Assembly: GCA_015059965.1 (NCBI GenBank) | Contig: SUZM01000005.1 | Span: forward strand, 83,055-147,054 | Reading direction: 5' to 3' | DNA from: Rikenellaceae bacterium | Lineage (GTDB): Bacteria > Bacteroidota > Bacteroidia > Bacteroidales > Rikenellaceae | Length of the DNA: 64,000 bases | Part shown: in pieces, positions 58,822 to 64,000 of the stretch | How the letters are laid out: every line of letters starts with the position of its first letter | Numbering within the stretch: position 1 is the stretch's first letter | Translations under genes and position numbers: made by a program | The notes under the pieces: model-generated | Databases searched by the model: none | What the model saw: only the letters and a program-made list of their open reading frames with translations | What the model was told of the DNA's origin: nothing

Positions 58822-59850
58822 TTACTCCTCAACCTTTACCTCCAGCGTCCAGCCGTGCTTATCCTCGCAGCGACCATACTGGATGTCACGAAGCGTGTTG
58901 TAGAGCTTCATGCTCCACTCGCCTACGTTCTCCATATCGAACACGTAGTCCTTACCGGTCTGCATATCGTGCACAAAACCGATAGGCGAGATCACAGCAG
59001 CCGTACCGCAAGCACCGCACTCCTCAAAGGTCGAGAGCTCCTCGATGTCGATCGGACGCTCAACCACCTTCAGGCCGAGATCCTGTGCAATCTGACGAAG
59101 GCTCTTGTTGGTGATCGAAGGCAGAATCGAGGGCGACTTCGGCGTAATGTACTCACCATCCTTAATGGCGAAGAAATTTGCTGCACCGCACTCCTCGATG
59201 TAACGACGCTCAACCGAGTCGAGGAACAATACGTTGGCAAAACCATTCTTGTGAGCCATCTCACCGCAAAGGAGCGACGAAGCGTAGTTACCACCTACCT
59301 TCACATCACCCGTACCGTGCTGGGCCGAACGGTCCTGCGAACGGTCAGCAGCAACGCGGATGGGCTTGATACCCGACTTGAAGTACGGGCCTACGGGCGA
59401 GCAGTAAACCACGATCAGCGCATCCTTCGAGGGACGTACACCCAGACCCACCGACGTACCGAACATCACGGGACGGAGGTACAACGAAGCACCCGACTCA
59501 TAGGGAGGAACGAAACGAGCATTGCGCTTAACACACTCCTCGCAAGCCTTCACGAACATTTCAACCGTAGGCTCGGGGAGGCACAGACGACGTGCCGACG
59601 AGATGAAGCGCTTGGCGTTCTCCTCGGGACGGAACAGACGAATCTTACCATCCACGCCACGGAAAGCCTTCAGACCCTCGAAGAGCTCGCAACCGTAGTG
59701 CAGGCACGATGCCGACATGTGCATAGGCACATACTCATCGGCGGTTACCTCCATCTCGCTCCACTTACCATCCGAGTAGGTGTAGCGCACGTTGAAATCG
59801 GTTTTGGTGTAGTCAAAACCCAGCGATTTCCAATCCAAATTTGCTGTCAT
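58822..59850 (-). CDS. ilvE: Branched-chain amino acid aminotransferase
   Basis: A class IV PLP aminotransferase for Leu, Ile and Val. The 342-aa product has DWKSLGFDYTKTDFNVRYTY, HYGCELFEGLKAFRG, GASLYLRPVMFGTSVGLGV, DVKVGGNYASSLLCGEMAHK (with the PLP Lys in VGGNYA context), EECGAANFFAI, SPSILPSITNKSLRQIA and ECGACGTAAVISPI. The layout is the long eukaryotic-like BCAT form common in Bacteroidetes. It ends at the parS palindrome. Confidence 0.95.
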   Translation of the reverse strand: MTANLDWKSLGFDYTKTDFNVRYTYSDGKWSEMEVTADEYVPMHMSASCLHYGCELFEGLKAFRGVDGKIRLFRPEENAKRFISSARRLCLPEPTVEMFVKACEECVKRNARFVPPYESGASLYLRPVMFGTSVGLGVRPSKDALIVVYCSPVGPYFKSGIKPIRVAADRSQDRSAQHGTGDVKVGGNYASSLLCGEMAHKNGFANVLFLDSVERRYIEECGAANFFAIKDGEYITPKSPSILPSITNKSLRQIAQDLGLKVVERPIDIEELSTFEECGACGTAAVISPIGFVHDMQTGKDYVFDMENVGEWSMKLYNTLRDIQYGRCEDKHGWTLEVKVEE

Positions 59851-59918
59851 TTTACTTGAAGTTTTAGGTTTTAATACTTATACTATTAAGCTAATTGCTT
59901 TATATTCAACAAATTAAA

Positions 59919-61961
59919 CTATCCAACCAGGGCTCCGTTATTGGTCTTCTCCGAGGGTTGCAGCAGCACAAGTTTACCCGAGGCATCCTCGCCCATGAGG
60001 ATCATGCCGCTCGAGAGAATTCCGCGCATCTCGCGGGGCTGGAGGTTCACCAACACGAGGACCTGCTTGCCAATGAGTTCCTCAGGGGTGAAGTGCTCGG
60101 CAATACCCGAGACGATCTCGCGCTTGTCGATACCCGTATCCACCGTCAGCTTCAGGAGCTTCTTGGTCTTGGCCACCTTCTCGGCCGCCAGGATCGTGGA
60201 GACGCGGATATCCATCTTCTGGAAATCCTCGAAGTTTACCGGATCCTTCTGCTCCTCAACATGTTGCGCAGCCTCTGCAGCCTGATTGGCAGCCTTCGTG
60301 GCGGCTAACTTGTCGAGCTGCTTCTGGATCACCTCATCCTCGATCTTCTCGAAGAGCAGAGCCGGGGTACCGATCGTATGGCCGGCCTCAATCAGCTCCA
60401 TCGAACCGAGTTTCTCCCATCCGAAGGGCTCTACAGCCAGCATGTCGAGCATCTTTTTAGCCGAGAAGGGCATGAAAGGCTCGATGGCGATAGCGGTATT
60501 GGCCGTGATCTGGAGGGCGATGTTGAGGATGGTCTTCACGCGCTCGGGATCGGTTTTCACCACCTTCCAGGGCTCGGTGTCGGCCAGGTACTTGTTTCCG
60601 ATACGGGCCACATTCATCGCCTCTTTGAGCGCCTCGCGGAAGCGGTAGTTCTCGATATTCTGCTCCAGCGCACCCTTCACCTTCTTGAGCTCCTCGATCG
60701 TCTCGCGGTCGTAATCGGTGAGCTCGCCACAAGCGGGAACCACGCCGGCATAATACTTCTGCGTGAGGACCAACGCACGGTTCACGAAGTTTCCGAGGAT
60801 GGCCACGAGCTCGTTGTTGTTGCGGGCCTGGTAGTCCTTCCAGGTGAAGTCGTTGTCCTTGGTCTCGGGGGCATTGGCACAGAGGACATAGCGGAGCACA
60901 TCCTCCTTGCCGGGGAACTCCTCGAGGTACTCGTGGAGCCATACGGCCCAGTTGCGCGAGGTGGAGATCTTGTCGCCCTCGAGGTTCAGAAACTCGTTGG
61001 CGGGCACATTCTCGGGCAGGATGTAGTCGCCATGCGCCTTGAGCATCGAGGGGAAGACGATGCAGTGGAAGACAATGTTATCCTTACCGATGAAGTGTAC
61101 CATCTTGGTATCCTCATCCTTCCAATACTTCTCCCAGTCTGGTGTAAGATCCTGAGTAGCAGAGATATAACCGATCGGTGCATCAAACCAAACATAGAGC
61201 ACCTTGCCGTCGGCGCCCTCCACCGGAACGGGAATACCCCAATCCAGGTCGCGGCTCACGGCGCGGGGCTGAAGGCCGAGATCGAGCCAACTCTTGCACT
61301 GACCATAGACGTTTGATTTCCACTCCTTGTGGCCCTCGAGGATCCACTCGCGGAGGAATCCTTCGTACTGATCCAGAGGCAGATACCAGTGCTTGGTCTC
61401 GCGCTTTACGGGCACCGAACCCGATACGGCGCTCTTGGGATTGATCAGCTCGTCGGGCGAGAGGGTCGAACCACACTTCTCGCACTGGTCGCCATAGGCG
61501 CGTTCGTTCTGACAACGGGGACAGGTACCGACGATGTAGCGGTCGGCGAGGAAGGTCTGCGCCTCCTCGTCGTAGTACTGCTCCGAGGTCTGCTCAATAA
61601 ACTTACCCTCGTCGTAGAGTTTTCGGAAGAACTCGGAGGCGACCCGGCGATGGGTCTTCGACGAGGTGCGGGAGTAGATATCGAAGGACATGCCGAGGCC
61701 GCGGAAGGACTTTTCGATGATGGCATGGTAGCGATCGACAATATCCTGGGGCGTAACCCCCTCCTTGCGGGCCTTGATGGTGATGGGCACACCGTGCTCG
61801 TCACTGCCGCAGATGGAGATCACGTCATAGCCTTTCAGGCGAAGGTAACGCACATAAATATCCGAGGGGACATAGACACCCGCCAGGTGTCCAATGTGCA
61901 CAGGGCCATTGGCATAGGGGAGTGCAGAGGTTACCAGATAACGCTTATATTGCTTAGCCAT
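59919..61961 (-). CDS. metG: Methionine--tRNA ligase
   Basis: Charges tRNA-Met. The 680-aa product has the HIGH motif in [20 protein letters not shown], a zinc knuckle ([19 protein letters not shown], about 140-160), KISTS as the KMSKS-type loop in [20 protein letters not shown], and a C-terminal EMAP/Trbp111 tRNA-binding domain ([20 protein letters not shown] ... [20 protein letters not shown]). The TAAATTTG box at 61999 lies 38 bp upstream. Transcribed alone. Confidence 0.96.
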   Translation of the reverse strand: MAKQYKRYLVTSALPYANGPVHIGHLAGVYVPSDIYVRYLRLKGYDVISICGSDEHGVPITIKARKEGVTPQDIVDRYHAIIEKSFRGLGMSFDIYSRTSSKTHRRVASEFFRKLYDEGKFIEQTSEQYYDEEAQTFLADRYIVGTCPRCQNERAYGDQCEKCGSTLSPDELINPKSAVSGSVPVKRETKHWYLPLDQYEGFLREWILEGHKEWKSNVYGQCKSWLDLGLQPRAVSRDLDWGIPVPVEGADGKVLYVWFDAPIGYISATQDLTPDWEKYWKDEDTKMVHFIGKDNIVFHCIVFPSMLKAHGDYILPENVPANEFLNLEGDKISTSRNWAVWLHEYLEEFPGKEDVLRYVLCANAPETKDNDFTWKDYQARNNNELVAILGNFVNRALVLTQKYYAGVVPACGELTDYDRETIEELKKVKGALEQNIENYRFREALKEAMNVARIGNKYLADTEPWKVVKTDPERVKTILNIALQITANTAIAIEPFMPFSAKKMLDMLAVEPFGWEKLGSMELIEAGHTIGTPALLFEKIEDEVIQKQLDKLAATKAANQAAEAAQHVEEQKDPVNFEDFQKMDIRVSTILAAEKVAKTKKLLKLTVDTGIDKREIVSGIAEHFTPEELIGKQVLVLVNLQPREMRGILSSGMILMGEDASGKLVLLQPSEKTNNGALVG

Positions 61962-61998
61962 ATTGGGTCTTAAAATATAGAATCTTTCAAATTTGTGT

Positions 61999-62006
61999 CA
62001 AATTTA
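61999..62006 (-). promoter_or_regulatory. -7 box (TAAATTTG) for metG
   Basis: A perfect minus-strand TAnnTTTG box 38 bp before the metG start. Confidence 0.65.
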
Positions 62007-62086
62007 CAAATTTTTTGACAATCCGCAAGCGAAAAATTGAGTTTTCGCAAAATTGCCACTCCCGCCCCACAACGAAGAAGATTTAC

Positions 62087-62164
62087 AATTCACAATTGAC
62101 GATTAAAGGGGCATTAGTGGCAATAGGGGTAATTTCTAACTGCTAACTGCTCATTGCTCATTTC
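62087..62164. repeat. Two heptad clusters in the metG-LRR intergenic region
   Basis: ACAATTC, ACAATTG, ACGATTA (62087-62107 approximately), and CTAACTG, CTAACTG, CTCATTG, CTCATTT (62137-62164), separated by 30 bp. The remainder of this 310-bp gap holds the metG promoter and a terminator; I see no gene. Confidence 0.65.
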
Positions 62165-62220
62165 CCCGAATGCCCTTAACGCCCCCAGTCCCCTCTGCCC
62201 CCCCCAGTTCCCCCCAACAA

Positions 62221-62258
62221 AAAACAGCGGGCAACTCGTTTGAGCTGCCCGCTGTTTT
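62221..62258 (-). terminator. Terminator of the LRR protein gene
   Basis: AAAACAGCGGGCA (62221-62233) pairs with TGCCCGCTGTTTT (62246-62258), with a T-run on the minus-strand transcript. Confidence 0.88.
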
Positions 62259-62272
62259 TGGGGAAAGGGAAA

Positions 62273-64000
62273 CTAAAAGTCGTAGCCGACAATATCAGCG
62301 GCATAGTCGCTCCAACCCTCGGCTGTTTTGTAGGCCGCAACCGAAGCGTTGGGAACATAGATTTTCAACGCGGTAGAGCAGGAGTCGAAGGCTGCCCAGG
62401 CACTCCAGGTTGCACCACCAAACGAGGTGACAGGAGGCGTTGTCGGATAGCAATAAACAGTTTCCAATTTGTTACAATCGTAAAATACAGAACCACCAAT
62501 TGAGGTAACTCCGCTCCCTATTGTAGCGCTAACCAAAGCATCACAATTGAAGAATGCCTCATTGTCTATTGTCGTTACGTTGTCCGGAATAGTTATGGCC
62601 TCCAGACTATCGCAGCGATAGAACGCACCAGCACCTATCGAGGTTACTCCTTGGCCGATGGTCGCGCTCGCCAATTTACTACAGCCACTAAAAGCCTGAT
62701 TGCCGATTTCGACAACTGCATCGGGGATGAGAATGGCAGATAAACTGCAATTGCTGAAAGCATACGCTCCAATCGAAGTAACACTTTCGGGAATGATAAT
62801 ACTCTCCAAATTCGTGCATTCCATAAAGGCATAATCCCCCATCGAGGTTATCTCCTTATCAAAAACAATTGTGCCTTTCCCGTTTGAGTAACTATTCGAT
62901 ACGATAGTAGGATAGGTCCACGTTGCATAATCGAATCCAAAAGCATAGTGGTCGTGAGGCTCCACAATTTTCCCATCGGTCGAAGTGTAGTAAATCTTCC
63001 AGGTCTCCTCCACGGGATCCATCGGGTAGATGCAGTCGGCATACTGCTTCCAGAGCCAGGCGGTTCGGTAGCTCTCCACCGAGGCGTTGGGGACATAGAT
63101 CTTACGCTCCTCGGCCTGGTTGTGGAAGGGGTACCAATGGTAAAGGTCGCCGGTAAGGTCCCAGAAACTCACGGGCTTGGGGGTCGCCGGAGTGGCCGAG
63201 AGGCAATAGATCGCCTTTAGGTTGGCACATGTATTGAAACTATAGGAGCCAATCTCGGTGACATGTTCGGGGATGGTTACACTGACGATGCTGCTACAAC
63301 CCGTGAATGCACCATCCGAGAGGGTGGTTACCCCATCAGGGATCGTTACCCCGGTAAGGGGGGTGCCATTCAAGTAGAGCGAAGCCCCATAGGAGCAGGG
63401 GTTGGAGAGTGAGGTCGTCTGATAGCTGAAGCCGCCGAAATCGCACTTGCACCAGGCCTCGAGGCTGGTAATATGGACACTCGAAATCGAGGAACATCCG
63501 CGGAAAGCATCGGTATTAACTGCGGGCGATCCGCTTATGGTTACACGCTCCAGATCGGAACAATGCATGAAGGCCTGGTTGTAGATCTCGGCTACACTCT
63601 CGGGAAGGATCAACTCGCGGAGTGCCGTGTAGGCAAAAGCCTCCTGGCCGATCTCGGCCAGCCCATTGGGGAGAGTAACATGCTCCAGACTACTGCACGA
63701 CTCAAAAGCTCCGTACCCGATTTGGGTTACCGCCCCGGGAAGCACAATACTCTTGAGGGTGCTCTTACCATACATAAAATTATTGGGAATTTGGGTGATC
63801 ACACCATCGAAAGTAATCACGCCCCGGCCGTTCTCATAACTGTTCGACACAAGATTGAGCCCGGAGGGATTGAAAAAAGAGGTAATGGTCTGCTCGTCTG
63901 TCGTAGTATAGTAGATCTTGGTAAGCTCGGGATCGACCTCCTCGGGCTGGGTGGCTATGACGGCGGGCTCGCTAATCAGATACTCCTCGCCGGCCTTGGC
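62273..64000 (-). CDS. Leucine-rich-repeat surface protein (BspA-like LRR_5), 5' truncated
   Basis: The frame is open from base 64000, so the N terminus lies outside the window; the first 575 codons seen end at the TGA/TAG stop near 62273. The protein consists of BspA-type LRR_5 repeats (SIVLPGAVTQIGYGAFESCS, HVTLPNGLAEIGQEAFAYTA, SVTIPEHVTEIGSYSFNTCA, AITIPDNVTTIDNEAFFNCD) interrupted by longer segments with KIYYTST(D/T) that start new blocks (about 63000 and 63900). The ending (LKIYVPNASVAAYKTAEGWS, then DYAADIVGYDF) is the classic LRR_5 C-cap. BspA-like proteins are surface-exposed and bind host or bacterial proteins. The anchor and signal sequence are not in view. Confidence 0.88.
   Translation of the reverse strand, partial: AKAGEEYLISEPAVIATQPEEVDPELTKIYYTTTDEQTITSFFNPSGLNLVSNSYENGRGVITFDGVITQIPNNFMYGKSTLKSIVLPGAVTQIGYGAFESCSSLEHVTLPNGLAEIGQEAFAYTALRELILPESVAEIYNQAFMHCSDLERVTISGSPAVNTDAFRGCSSISSVHITSLEAWCKCDFGGFSYQTTSLSNPCSYGASLYLNGTPLTGVTIPDGVTTLSDGAFTGCSSIVSVTIPEHVTEIGSYSFNTCANLKAIYCLSATPATPKPVSFWDLTGDLYHWYPFHNQAEERKIYVPNASVESYRTAWLWKQYADCIYPMDPVEETWKIYYTSTDGKIVEPHDHYAFGFDYATWTYPTIVSNSYSNGKGTIVFDKEITSMGDYAFMECTNLESIIIPESVTSIGAYAFSNCSLSAILIPDAVVEIGNQAFSGCSKLASATIGQGVTSIGAGAFYRCDSLEAITIPDNVTTIDNEAFFNCDALVSATIGSGVTSIGGSVFYDCNKLETVYCYPTTPPVTSFGGATWSAWAAFDSCSTALKIYVPNASVAAYKTAEGWSDYAADIVGYDF

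Overview
The window is about 64 kb of a high-GC Bacteroidales chromosome, most likely Rikenellaceae/Alistipes. The evidence is the many TAnnTTTG promoter boxes of the Bacteroidetes type (mostly TACCTTTG or TATATTTG), a TPR regulator with an internal membrane anchor, DUF4271, DUF5672 and DUF4412-like genes, a glycine-lipid gene pair (glsB/glsA), a type-3 ProRS, and GC-rich coding sequence. Genus is an inference; no rRNA gene is present to settle it. Most of the window is housekeeping DNA with short accessory insertions.

Layout. 1-4.4 kb: the 3' end of a GH2-like protein that appears to have lost both catalytic residues, WbqC, a small lipoprotein and a TPR regulator. 4.7-12.9 kb: a plus-strand run of LysE transporter, cmk, ispH, S41 protease, histidine kinase, DUF4271, hemD, rnpA and yidD. 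13.0-14.9 kb: an AT-richer two-gene insertion encoding an AAA ATPase and a small PD-(D/E)XK-like protein, a candidate defence system. 15-20.4 kb: secreted and outer-membrane proteins. 20.7-26 kb: kbl, an Lrp regulator, queD and polA. 26-36.9 kb: mainly minus strand, with a MATE pump, two glycan genes, an FAD oxidoreductase on the plus strand, an envelope glycosylation operon (deacetylase, GT2, GT87, GtrA), purC and proS. 37-39 kb: glsB and glsA. 39.1-48.5 kb: a partial dcw cluster (rsmH-ftsL-ftsI-murE-mraY-murD-ftsW). 48.6-52 kb: S4 protein, tRNA-Leu(UAG) with an odd inverted copy of its 3' end, and a patatin/beta-barrel protein. 52-62 kb: pheS, a TPR protein, EnvC-like protein, ybeY, mnmG, a parS-type palindrome, ilvE and metG. 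The end of the window holds a truncated leucine-rich-repeat surface protein.

Three non-coding patterns stand out. First, degenerate 7-bp tandem repeats recur at many gene junctions, directly upstream of two promoters, and as an 11-copy array between mraY and murD. Second, a 41-bp intergenic core occurs twice, about 18 kb apart, each time flanked by different but self-complementary arms. Third, a perfect 44-bp palindrome next to mnmG contains TGTTCCACGTGGAACA, the canonical ParB-binding site, which suggests the window lies in the origin-proximal part of the chromosome.
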